From the NCBI GenBank assembly GCA_944326705.1, contig CALVEY010000004.1, positions 1 through 64,000 of the forward strand: a stretch of DNA of 64,000 bases, given 5' to 3'. This DNA comes from an uncultured Mucispirillum sp. (GTDB lineage Bacteria; Chrysiogenota; Deferribacteres; Deferribacterales; Mucispirillaceae). Within the stretch, counting starts at the first letter, position 1; each line of letters begins with the position of its first letter. The notes under the pieces were generated by a model. The model worked only from the letters and a program-made list of their open reading frames with translations. It did not search any database and was not told the origin of the DNA. A program made the translations under genes and the position numbers. Of the stretch, positions 52,547-61,277 are shown in pieces.

Positions 52547-53626
52547 ATGGATAAATTACTTTTATATGTATCTAAAAATGAAAAAATACTGCAGAAAAAA
52601 AATGATGGTATAACTGTATACAATGCAGTTATTACTCCAGAAAAAAAAGAAACTAGAGCAAATATATTTACAGGGGATAATGAGTATATACTGCAGCAGG
52701 TTATAGAAAATAATCTGCTTTTTGATGAGATAATCATTGATAATTATGAAGATATATCTACAGAAAGCGATAATTATGTATATGCTTACATTAAATGCCT
52801 TAATAAGACAGGTATATTTACTGTTAACAACTTATCTTCTGCAGATTTTGTACAGTATAGTAATTTATATACATTAAAAGAAGATGGCCAAAATATAGTA
52901 ATTAAGCATTTGCAAAAAGAAGAAACATCTAAAAGTATAGAAGTAATAAATTTTTCATATAAATATAAAGTATTAGCTGATAAACCATGTATGGATATAA
53001 GAGATTTAATATTAGAATTACAGAAACAGAAAGCCTATATTAATGAACTAGAAGAACAGTGTATTAATTTTAATAAATGGTATAAAGACTTGGAGAAAGG
53101 TGCAAAAAGCACATATGAAGAATTACAAAAATCTCAAGCTTATATTAAAGATTTAGAAAATATTTGTAAAGCAAGTGAAGAAAATAAACAGCAGTATCAA
53201 AAATATGTAAGTGAATTAGAAAATATCTGCAAAACGAATGAAGAAATTAAGTTACAGCAGCAAAGCTATATCAAAGAGCTTGAAAATATCTGTAAAAACA
53301 ATGAAGAATATAAACATCAGCAGCATAATTATATCAAGGAATTAGAAGACAGTGTAAAAAATGTATATAATCAGCTGGACGAAAAATCAAAATATATTAA
53401 TGAATTAGAAAATACATGTAAAGAGCAGGAACAAGTTATACAAGATAAAGATGAATATTTTAATAAAATGAAAGACGCACATGAAAACGAAATTACACAG
53501 TTAGTAGATGAAAATATTAGAAAAATTGAATCTACTAATAAAATACATGAAGATGCTGTTAAAAAATTATTAAAAATAGAAAATTCTATTTGGTATAAAT
53601 TTATTAATAAATTTATTAAATATTAA
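52547..53626 (+). CDS. Coiled-coil protein with 21-residue repeats, possible O-chain ruler
   Basis: The 359-residue protein has an N-terminal globular part (about 1-145) with IIIDNYEDIS and NKTGIFTVNN, faintly like the second half of a SAM methyltransferase but without a SAM-binding loop. Residues about 150-345 are a long coiled coil. Five units begin at 198, 219, 240, 261 and 282, exactly 21 residues (three heptads) apart, with the core YIKELENICK. A basic tail ends FINKFIKY. In WbdD a coiled coil sets O-antigen length. A similar role here is an inference from position beside the ABC exporter. Confidence 0.7.
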   Translation: MDKLLLYVSKNEKILQKKNDGITVYNAVITPEKKETRANIFTGDNEYILQQVIENNLLFDEIIIDNYEDISTESDNYVYAYIKCLNKTGIFTVNNLSSADFVQYSNLYTLKEDGQNIVIKHLQKEETSKSIEVINFSYKYKVLADKPCMDIRDLILELQKQKAYINELEEQCINFNKWYKDLEKGAKSTYEELQKSQAYIKDLENICKASEENKQQYQKYVSELENICKTNEEIKLQQQSYIKELENICKNNEEYKHQQHNYIKELEDSVKNVYNQLDEKSKYINELENTCKEQEQVIQDKDEYFNKMKDAHENEITQLVDENIRKIESTNKIHEDAVKKLLKIENSIWYKFINKFIKY

Positions 53627-53665
53627 TTTATCAGATAAATATATTTAATTTGGGAGACTAATTTA

Positions 53666-55549
53666 ATGAAAAGAGTTGTAATATATGCTTATTATGAAAA
53701 AAAAGGTAAAGTATATGACTATGTATATAAAATGCTAGAAGAATTGCGATTGTATAGTGATTATATTGTATTTGTCTCAAATGTATTTTTACAAGAAAAT
53801 GATAAAATAAATATAAATAAAGTTGTTGATCACTGTATAGAGAGAGATAATATTGGATATGATATAACTGCTTATAAAACAGGTATAGAATATATTGGAT
53901 ATGATAATATTCTTAAATATGATGAGTGTATTTTAGTTAACTCATCATTATTTGGACCAATTTTTTCATTTAAAGATATGTTTGAAAAAATGCAAAGTTT
54001 AGATATAGATTTTTGGGGCATAACTAAACACCATAAAGTTGATTTTGATCCTTTTAGAACATGCAAGTATGGTTATATTCCAGAACATATTCAATCATCA
54101 TTTATTGTCTTTAGGAAAAAATTTATGTCTACTGATTTCTTTATATCTAGATGGAAAGATTTACCCGCAATAAAAAATTATGCAGAAGCAATCGGTTTAT
54201 TTGAGGTAATATTCACTAAGGAAGCAGTTGAGGCAGGATATGAAGCAGATGTATATATTAATACAGATGATTTAGAAGGATACACTAGATATCCACTAAT
54301 GATGATGGCTGATGAATTAGTTATTAATCGTAAATGCCCGGTAATAAAGATAAAATCTTTTTCTCAAAATTATTATGATATACTTACAGATACTATAGGA
54401 AACTGTACACAAAAAATGTATGACTATATAAATAAGCATACAGATTATGATGTGAATCTTATTTGGGATTATATATTACAAAATTTTAACATGGCGGATA
54501 TAAAAAATATAATGCATTTAAATTATATTCTGCCAAAATACAGTTTAATAGATGACATTAAAATAAATCAGAAAATCGCTTTGATAGTTCATATATATTA
54601 TGAAGATTTGCTTGAAGATACAATTAAGTATATAAACAATATGCCTAAGACTGCAGATTTAATCATAACAACTCCAAAAAAAGAGCTGGTGCAGAAATTA
54701 AAAGAAAAATGTTCAAAATTAAATTTTAATGACTATAAAGTGCTGCTGATTGAAAACAGAGGCAGAGATGTTTCTTCTCTTCTTGTAGGGGCTGCACCTT
54801 ATATTAATGATTATGATTTAGTATGCTATATGCATGATAAAAAAACTACACAAATGAAACCTTATGCTAATGGAGTAGGTTTTAATTATAAGTGTTTTGA
54901 TAATTTACTTGGCAGTGAAAAATTAATATATAATATTATTGAAACATTTGAAAAAAATCCAAGATTAGGTATGCTTATGCCTCCACCACCTAACCATGGT
55001 AACTTTTATCAAATCATAGGGACTGAATGGGCAAGTAATTATGCGAATACATCAAGTTTGCTATATAATCTTAATATAGAAATTCCAATAGACTGGGCAA
55101 AAGAGCCAATTTCTCCTTTAGGAACAATGTTTTGGTTTAGACCAAAAGTATTAAAACCATTATTTGATAAAAATTGGGAATATACAGATTTTCCTCAGGA
55201 GCCAAATGCAAATGATGGAACATTACTCCATGCAATTGAGCGTTCTTATGGTATTGTCTGTCAGTATGAAGGATATTATCCAGCATGGGTAATGAATGAT
55301 GAATATGTAAGAATTGAAATTACAAATCTTTATTTCATGGTTAGGGAATTAAATTCTGTATTATTTAAGCACTATTATACGACTAATTTACTTGATATGA
55401 CAGAAAAAATGAAAAATAATATGTATTTTAAATGGGATATTCATACATCTATGAAATATAAAGTAAAAGCATTTATTAAAGCAATACTTCCAAAACCTGT
55501 CTTTAAAGCAGTAAGAAAAGTGTATAGAAAGGTAGGAAAATATGAATAG
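53666..55549 (+). CDS. RgpF-family (rhamnan synthesis F) protein
   Basis: The 627-residue protein has two related parts. The first (about 1-245) starts VVIYAYYEKKGKVYDYV and contains RDNIGYDITAYKTGI. The second (about 305-540) contains IALIVHIYYEDLLED, ENRGRDVSSLLVGA and VCYMHDKKT, all patterns of the RgpF family. Members build or modify rhamnose-containing polysaccharides and are thought to transfer sugars. The dTDP-rhamnose genes upstream fit that. No membrane segment is obvious. Its stop overlaps the next gene by 8 bases. Confidence 0.85.
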   Translation: MKRVVIYAYYEKKGKVYDYVYKMLEELRLYSDYIVFVSNVFLQENDKININKVVDHCIERDNIGYDITAYKTGIEYIGYDNILKYDECILVNSSLFGPIFSFKDMFEKMQSLDIDFWGITKHHKVDFDPFRTCKYGYIPEHIQSSFIVFRKKFMSTDFFISRWKDLPAIKNYAEAIGLFEVIFTKEAVEAGYEADVYINTDDLEGYTRYPLMMMADELVINRKCPVIKIKSFSQNYYDILTDTIGNCTQKMYDYINKHTDYDVNLIWDYILQNFNMADIKNIMHLNYILPKYSLIDDIKINQKIALIVHIYYEDLLEDTIKYINNMPKTADLIITTPKKELVQKLKEKCSKLNFNDYKVLLIENRGRDVSSLLVGAAPYINDYDLVCYMHDKKTTQMKPYANGVGFNYKCFDNLLGSEKLIYNIIETFEKNPRLGMLMPPPPNHGNFYQIIGTEWASNYANTSSLLYNLNIEIPIDWAKEPISPLGTMFWFRPKVLKPLFDKNWEYTDFPQEPNANDGTLLHAIERSYGIVCQYEGYYPAWVMNDEYVRIEITNLYFMVRELNSVLFKHYYTTNLLDMTEKMKNNMYFKWDIHTSMKYKVKAFIKAILPKPVFKAVRKVYRKVGKYE

Positions 55550-56957
55550 AAAACAGTTATTATTTGGTCAATGTGCTCTTGCTTTGTTGAGTATATATCC
55601 AGTGTTATCTCTTTATATAAATAATATAAATGAAGTGCGTATAATAGAGATTATATTACCTATTTTGATGAATATTACTATTATAGAAATCATTATGTTT
55701 CTCATTAAATTTATAACAAAAAATTATATATCAAGCATTGTTTATGCTTGTATAATTTTTTATATAATAATGTATTTTAAATTAATAGATGAAAATCAAA
55801 TGTCATCAATTCCTTATTGGAATTCTGTACCTTTAGTTCTATACATAACTATTGTATTATTATTTATTATTCATAAGACAAAACTAAGAAAGGTACTCGA
55901 TAAAATACTATTATTTTCTGTAATTGGTATAATCGCATCATTATTAGTTTCTATTATTAATAATATAGACCAAATAAAAATTTTATCTAGCAATGAAACA
56001 TTTAGTGATAACAAAGTAGAATTTATTGAAGATAATAATAGTATGGAATTTTATAAAAAGAATGAATTGCCTAATATATATTATATAATATTAGATGAAT
56101 ATTCATCATTTAAACAAATGAAAAAATGGTATGATTATGATAATAAAGAATTTTACGATTTTTTAAAAAAACATAATTTTAATATAATAGAAGATAGCCG
56201 AAATGAAAGTATGAATTCTTCAACAATGTATATAACTACTAATTTAATAAATATAAGTTATGTATCTGTGGACAATAATTATATAAAGGCAAATAAATTA
56301 AGAGAACAACCTTTTTTGTTTAAATTACTTGATAAATATGGATATAATGTAAATTATCAAGGTGGTCCACAAATAGGATGGAATAATTCTAAAATAAAAA
56401 TATCAAGTACAACTATAGAAGGTTATACTTTATTAGATATAATATATGGGAATAATATTCTATATCCATTGTTTGAAAAAAATATAAATGTTATGCAACA
56501 AAAAGAATTAGACTTATACAATTATCTAGAAAATTATATAAATATTGTTAAAAAGTCATCATTTTTATATATACATTTTAGAGCTGGACATGTTCCTCTA
56601 ATATTTAATGAAAATACTATAAATACACCTGATAAATTTTTTAATAATATAGATAAATCTCTATATATAGGACAAATAAAGTATACTAATAGTAGAATAA
56701 TGCAAATGGTATCAAACATAATAGAAAAAGATCCAGATAGTATAATAATTATACAAAGTGACCATTCTCAGAGAAATTTACGAAATGCAAGTAGAAAAAA
56801 AATAATACCTGTTAAAGATTCTCAGCAGGTTTTTAATGCAGTATATTATAAAGGCGAAACTTTAGAGTTTGATAATACTTTATCAGGCGTTAATACAGTT
56901 AGACTTGTAATTGATAAAATCTTAAATACAAATTTAGGAGTGATAGATGTTCCGTAA
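55542..56957 (+). CDS. Membrane protein with a sulfatase/alkaline-phosphatase-fold domain
   Basis: The 471-residue protein has about four membrane segments in the first 150 residues, then an extracytoplasmic domain. IYYIILDEYSS near residue 185 matches the first metal-site strand. FLYIHFRAGHVPL and IIIQSDHSQRNL near 405 match the later metal-site elements. LTA-synthase-like and phosphoethanolamine transferases share this layout. It could transfer a phosphorylated group to the glycan or remove one. The DNA is visibly more AT-rich than the flanking genes. It overlaps both neighbours (8 and 11 bases). Confidence 0.7.
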   Translation: MNRKQLLFGQCALALLSIYPVLSLYINNINEVRIIEIILPILMNITIIEIIMFLIKFITKNYISSIVYACIIFYIIMYFKLIDENQMSSIPYWNSVPLVLYITIVLLFIIHKTKLRKVLDKILLFSVIGIIASLLVSIINNIDQIKILSSNETFSDNKVEFIEDNNSMEFYKKNELPNIYYIILDEYSSFKQMKKWYDYDNKEFYDFLKKHNFNIIEDSRNESMNSSTMYITTNLINISYVSVDNNYIKANKLREQPFLFKLLDKYGYNVNYQGGPQIGWNNSKIKISSTTIEGYTLLDIIYGNNILYPLFEKNINVMQQKELDLYNYLENYINIVKKSSFLYIHFRAGHVPLIFNENTINTPDKFFNNIDKSLYIGQIKYTNSRIMQMVSNIIEKDPDSIIIIQSDHSQRNLRNASRKKIIPVKDSQQVFNAVYYKGETLEFDNTLSGVNTVRLVIDKILNTNLGVIDVP

Positions 56958-59190
56958 AAAATATTTTATTTTTACAACAGTTATATTAATACTCTATCTT
57001 ACAACATCAAATTTTTATATGTATAAATTATTTGATGATACAACTGAAAAAATAAAAAAAATTAATATTGAACACTATAATGAGATTTCATATTTAGAAA
57101 GTCATAAAGGTTTATATTTTTGGTTGTTAAATCCTCAAGAAAAATACAATATGATATCTGTTAATATTGATGGAGGATTCTATGATAAAAAGTCATGTGA
57201 AAATATAAAGTATGATAATATGAGTTTATATTTATTAGGTAAAACAAACTATATAATAGAAAGTTATAATAGATTCTCTCCATTTCTTACAAGAACTAAT
57301 GATATATCAGGCTCATATAAGGGGTTTAATAGCAATTTTAATACTTTTATAGTAAAAGATGGTGTATATAGTTTAGGTATAATGGATCAGGAAAATAATA
57401 TAATTAAATCAACTGAAAGAAAAATATATAAAAGAGATAATAAAGTAATGCAGACTGCATATGACCTAAATGATGATGAAGTAAAAAGATTAATGACTAA
57501 TAATTATAAAAATATAAATAATACAGAATTAACACTGATTAATCCAACTAAAATAAAAAGAATAGATAAAAATTTATATAATATATCAGGAATATTATTT
57601 ATCAAAAATGAAAATATAGATTCGTATGACAGTGTTGCATATATAAAAATAATGACAGATAATGAAAGTAAAATATATAGAATTCCAATGTTATATAATG
57701 AATGGATGGAAAAAAATATTGGAGAATATTCAAGAATATCTATGTTTATAACAAATGTGTATATAGAGGATTTTGACGAAGCAAATATAGAATATATGAT
57801 AGTAAATAATAATCAATTATATAAAAATGATAAAATATATTACTACCAAAATCAAATTGATAATGATAATTTAACATTATCATTTACGCATCAAGGGTAT
57901 AATATTAAGTATAACCCTGTATATGATAATATGTTGCGTGAAAAATATATAGGAATAGATAAAGATAATAAAAATTTTATTTTTAGAGGTTCTTTATATA
58001 AAGAAAATGACGAATCAAGCAGTTATGATATAATAGTAGAAATTAGAAATGAAAATGGTAATTTCAGTTATAATGTGCCAAAAACATACAGTAAGTATAT
58101 GGCAGATATCGAAGGAGAAAAATACGCATATTCTCATATATTATTAAATTTATCAAAAGAACAATTATCTAATAATGGAGTAATAAAACTATATCTGAAA
58201 AAAGGAGATAATTATTATACAACAGGAAGAGAGTATGAATATTTTTATGATAATGAAACTTATATAATAAAAGATGATGTAGATAATAAAAGCAAAATAG
58301 GTCAGAAAAAAGATATTTTTGAGGCTACTGAAGGAACAACATATAAAAGTGGCGTAAACGAACTAGAGACTGCATATGACCTAAATGATGATGAAATAAA
58401 AAGATTAATGACTAATAATTATAAAAATATAAATAATACAGAATTAACACTGATTAATCCAACTAAAATAAAAAGAATAGATAAAAATTTATATAATATA
58501 TCAGGAATATTATTTATCAAAAATGAAAATATAGATTCGTATGACAGTGTTGCATATATAAAAATAATGACAGATAATGAAAGTAAAATATATAGAATTC
58601 CAATGTTATATAATGAATGGATGGAAAAAAATATTGGAGAATATTCAAGAATATCTATGTTTATAACAAATGTGTATATAGAGGATTTTGACGAAGCAAA
58701 TATAGAATATATGATAGTAAATAATAATCAATTATATAAAAATGATAAAATATATTACTACCAAAATCAAATTGATAATGATAATTTAACATTATCATTT
58801 ACGCATCAAGGGTATAATATTAAGTATAACCCTGTATATGATAATATGTTGCGTGAAAAATATATAGGAATAGATAAAGATAATAAAAATTTTATTTTTA
58901 GAGGTTCTTTATATAAAGAAAATGACGAATCAAGCAGTTATGATATAATAGTAGAAATTAGAAATGAAAATGGTAATTTCAGTTATAATGTGCCAAAAAC
59001 ATACAGTAAGTATATGGCAGATATCGAAGGAGAAAAATACGCATATTCTCATATATTATTAAATTTATCAAAAGAACAATTATCTAATAATGGAGTAATA
59101 AAACTATATCTGAAAAAAGGAGATAATTATTATACAACAGGCAGGGAATATATCTATAATTTTGAAAATGATACATATTCCATTAAATAA
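56947..59190 (+). CDS. Membrane-anchored protein with two near-identical 258-residue repeats
   Basis: The 747-residue protein begins with one membrane segment (about 7-25) and a unique region to about residue 169. Then come two copies of the same domain, at about 170-427 and 475-732, joined by a 48-residue Lys/Asp/Asn-rich linker. The copies differ by one residue that I could find (Val/Ile in DDEVKRL and DDEIKRL). The domain is rich in Tyr, Asn, Ile and Lys and looks beta-structured. I recognise no family. It overlaps the sulfatase-fold gene and is strongly AT-rich. It may bind or modify the exported glycan outside the inner membrane. Confidence 0.75.
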   Translation: MFRKKYFIFTTVILILYLTTSNFYMYKLFDDTTEKIKKINIEHYNEISYLESHKGLYFWLLNPQEKYNMISVNIDGGFYDKKSCENIKYDNMSLYLLGKTNYIIESYNRFSPFLTRTNDISGSYKGFNSNFNTFIVKDGVYSLGIMDQENNIIKSTERKIYKRDNKVMQTAYDLNDDEVKRLMTNNYKNINNTELTLINPTKIKRIDKNLYNISGILFIKNENIDSYDSVAYIKIMTDNESKIYRIPMLYNEWMEKNIGEYSRISMFITNVYIEDFDEANIEYMIVNNNQLYKNDKIYYYQNQIDNDNLTLSFTHQGYNIKYNPVYDNMLREKYIGIDKDNKNFIFRGSLYKENDESSSYDIIVEIRNENGNFSYNVPKTYSKYMADIEGEKYAYSHILLNLSKEQLSNNGVIKLYLKKGDNYYTTGREYEYFYDNETYIIKDDVDNKSKIGQKKDIFEATEGTTYKSGVNELETAYDLNDDEIKRLMTNNYKNINNTELTLINPTKIKRIDKNLYNISGILFIKNENIDSYDSVAYIKIMTDNESKIYRIPMLYNEWMEKNIGEYSRISMFITNVYIEDFDEANIEYMIVNNNQLYKNDKIYYYQNQIDNDNLTLSFTHQGYNIKYNPVYDNMLREKYIGIDKDNKNFIFRGSLYKENDESSSYDIIVEIRNENGNFSYNVPKTYSKYMADIEGEKYAYSHILLNLSKEQLSNNGVIKLYLKKGDNYYTTGREYIYNFENDTYSIK
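57452..59141 (+). repeat. Direct duplication, 775 bp, period 915 bp, within the repeat protein gene
   Basis: Copy one spans 57452-58226 and copy two 58367-59141. I compared the first part base by base and the full protein translations. The only difference I found is G at 57481 against A at 58396. A 915-base period is 305 codons, so gain or loss of a unit keeps the frame. Divergence this low points to a recent duplication or ongoing gene conversion. Confidence 0.9.
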
Positions 59191-59249
59191 ATATTGATTA
59201 AATTTTTATATTTAATTAACCAAAATAGCTCTGCTTTAGGGAGAATATT

Positions 59250-60971
59250 ATGAGTGATTTTAGAACATTACAAAAAAACAGCCGTAAAGAGTGCGATGGT
59301 GCAAAAGTATCTGTTTGTATAATGGGGGATGTTGCTACACAGTTTTTAGCACAGGCGGTTAAAGGTTATGGTTACGAATGTAACTTAAACTTAAATATTA
59401 CAGATATAGATTATAATCAAATAGATATGCAGACAATGGACGCTGATTCTGAGCTGTATGAATCTAAAAGTGATTATGTGCTTATATATATGAGTGCAGA
59501 AAAACTGTATGAAAAATTCTGCCACACAGATATTTCTTTAAGAGATAAATTTGCTGAAATGCAGGTAGAATATATTAAAGAAGTGCATAATAGAATAAAC
59601 AGCAATGTAAATTCTAAAATTCTTCAGTTTAATTTTATAGAAATAAATGACGGCGTATTTGGCTCATACAGTAATAAAGTACCTGTTTCTTTTGTATTTC
59701 AAATAAAAAAATTAAACTACCTTTTAAATGAATATACAGTAACAGCAAAAAATGTATTTATTATAGATTTATCATCATTAGCAGTTAAATACGGCTATGA
59801 TTTTATATTGAATGAAAAATATTTTTATTCTGCAAAAATGGCTTTAAGCATAGAAATACTTCCACATGTGGCTAAATCTGTTATAGATGTAATAAAAGCA
59901 GTTTCTGGTTCAATTAAAAAATGTGTTATATTAGATTTAGATAACACATTATGGGGTGGAGTAATAGGCGATGATGGGCTTGGCGGTATACAGATTGGTG
60001 AGCTTGGTGCAGGCCATGCTTTTTCTGATTTTCAAGCCTATTTTTTAGAACTGAAAAAAAGGGGCATTATTCTTGCAGTATGTAGTAAAAATAATGAAGA
60101 TACAGCAAAAGAACCATTTAACAGTCATCCAGAAATGGTGTTAAAGCTAAGTGATATTGCAGTGTTTGTGGCAAACTGGGAAGATAAAGCAAGCAATATA
60201 AAATATATTAAAGAAACATTAAATTTAGGATATGACAGTTTTGTTTTTATAGATGATAACCCATTTGAAAGAAACCTTGTAAAATCTGTCCTTCCAGATG
60301 TTACAGTGCCTGATATGCCTGAGGACCCAGCATTATATTTAAGTTATATTCGCTCATTAAATTTATTTGAAACAGCATCATATTCCAGCGAAGATATAAG
60401 CAGAACTGAGCAGTATCAGGCAGAAATTGGTCGTAAATCATTAGAAGCGTCATACAGCAATATTGATGACTATCTGCAAAGTCTTGAAATGCAGGCAGAA
60501 GCAAAAGCATTTGATGAATTTCATTATTCAAGAATTGCACAGCTTACACAAAGGTCAAACCAGTTTAATTTAAGAACTATAAGATATACAGAAGCAGATA
60601 TAGAAAAAATCAGTAAAGATGATAATTATTTAACAATATATTTTACTCTTAAGGATAAATTTGGCGACCATGGACTTATCAGTGTGGTAATTATGAAAAA
60701 AGTTGATAATGAAACACTTTTTATTGATACATGGCTTATGAGCTGCAGGGTTTTAAAGCGCGGTATGGAAGAGTTTATAGTAAACAAAATGATTGACATA
60801 GCTAAAAAGAATGGATATAAAACTGTACAAGGCGAATATATTAAAACACCAAAAAATGCTATGGTAGAAAAAATATACTCAAAACTTGGCTTTCATGATA
60901 ATGGCGATAATTCCTACACAGCAGATGTTAATGCATTTATAAATAATAAAACACTTATCAAGGAGATTTAA
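59250..60971 (+). CDS. FkbH-like HAD-IIIC enzyme (acyl carrier protein loader)
   Basis: The 573-residue protein has an SGNH-like N-terminal part (about 18-215), a HAD domain with Asp229 and Asp231 in VILDLDNTLWGGVIGDDG, and VFIDDNPFERN as the later metal-binding strand. The C-terminal part is GNAT-like (about 420-560) and starts with IAQLTQRSNQFNLRT. In polyketide pathways FkbH proteins take 1,3-bisphosphoglycerate, remove phosphate and load a glyceryl group on an acyl carrier protein. The carrier gene lies one base downstream. A glyceryl or related three-carbon donor is therefore plausible. The ribosome site is TAGGGAGAATATT. Confidence 0.88.
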   Translation: MSDFRTLQKNSRKECDGAKVSVCIMGDVATQFLAQAVKGYGYECNLNLNITDIDYNQIDMQTMDADSELYESKSDYVLIYMSAEKLYEKFCHTDISLRDKFAEMQVEYIKEVHNRINSNVNSKILQFNFIEINDGVFGSYSNKVPVSFVFQIKKLNYLLNEYTVTAKNVFIIDLSSLAVKYGYDFILNEKYFYSAKMALSIEILPHVAKSVIDVIKAVSGSIKKCVILDLDNTLWGGVIGDDGLGGIQIGELGAGHAFSDFQAYFLELKKRGIILAVCSKNNEDTAKEPFNSHPEMVLKLSDIAVFVANWEDKASNIKYIKETLNLGYDSFVFIDDNPFERNLVKSVLPDVTVPDMPEDPALYLSYIRSLNLFETASYSSEDISRTEQYQAEIGRKSLEASYSNIDDYLQSLEMQAEAKAFDEFHYSRIAQLTQRSNQFNLRTIRYTEADIEKISKDDNYLTIYFTLKDKFGDHGLISVVIMKKVDNETLFIDTWLMSCRVLKRGMEEFIVNKMIDIAKKNGYKTVQGEYIKTPKNAMVEKIYSKLGFHDNGDNSYTADVNAFINNKTLIKEI

Positions 60972-60972
60972 T

Positions 60973-61212
60973 ATGACAAAAAGCGAAGTAATGGAAAAAA
61001 TAAAAGAAATTTTAAATGACCTATTTGATGATGATTTTGATGTTACAGAAAGCACTGTAGCAGATGATATAGACGGCTGGGATTCATTAGCTCATCTGCA
61101 GGTAATCTCTGCAATGGAATCAGGCTTTAATATACACTTTACTCTTGGCGAAATCAATAATTTTGCAAATGTAGGGGAAATGGCTGACAGTATTCTTAAA
61201 CATTTAGGATAA
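60973..61212 (+). CDS. Stand-alone acyl carrier protein
   Basis: The 79-residue acidic protein has the phosphopantetheine site GWDSLAHLQ with Ser38 and the four-helix pattern of carrier proteins (MEKIKEILNDLF; FANVGEMADSILKHL). It is not the fatty-acid AcpP, since it lies between an FkbH-like enzyme and an MBOAT gene. It should shuttle the acyl or glyceryl group from the first to the second. It needs a phosphopantetheinyl transferase encoded elsewhere. Confidence 0.93.
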   Translation: MTKSEVMEKIKEILNDLFDDDFDVTESTVADDIDGWDSLAHLQVISAMESGFNIHFTLGEINNFANVGEMADSILKHLG

Positions 61213-61277
61213 TGGTTAAATTTAATCATTATTCTGCTTTTTTCATAAAATTTAATTTCATAATATAGAAGGGTTGC

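Noticed and set aside
53100-53460. CRISPR-like or tandem DNA repeats in the coiled-coil gene
   Set aside because: The repeats are protein heptad repeats of 63 bases without spacers; DNA identity between units is only partial.
57452-59141. Insertion sequence or prophage origin for the long direct repeat
   Set aside because: There is no transposase, terminal inverted repeat or phage gene; the repeat is an in-frame domain duplication.
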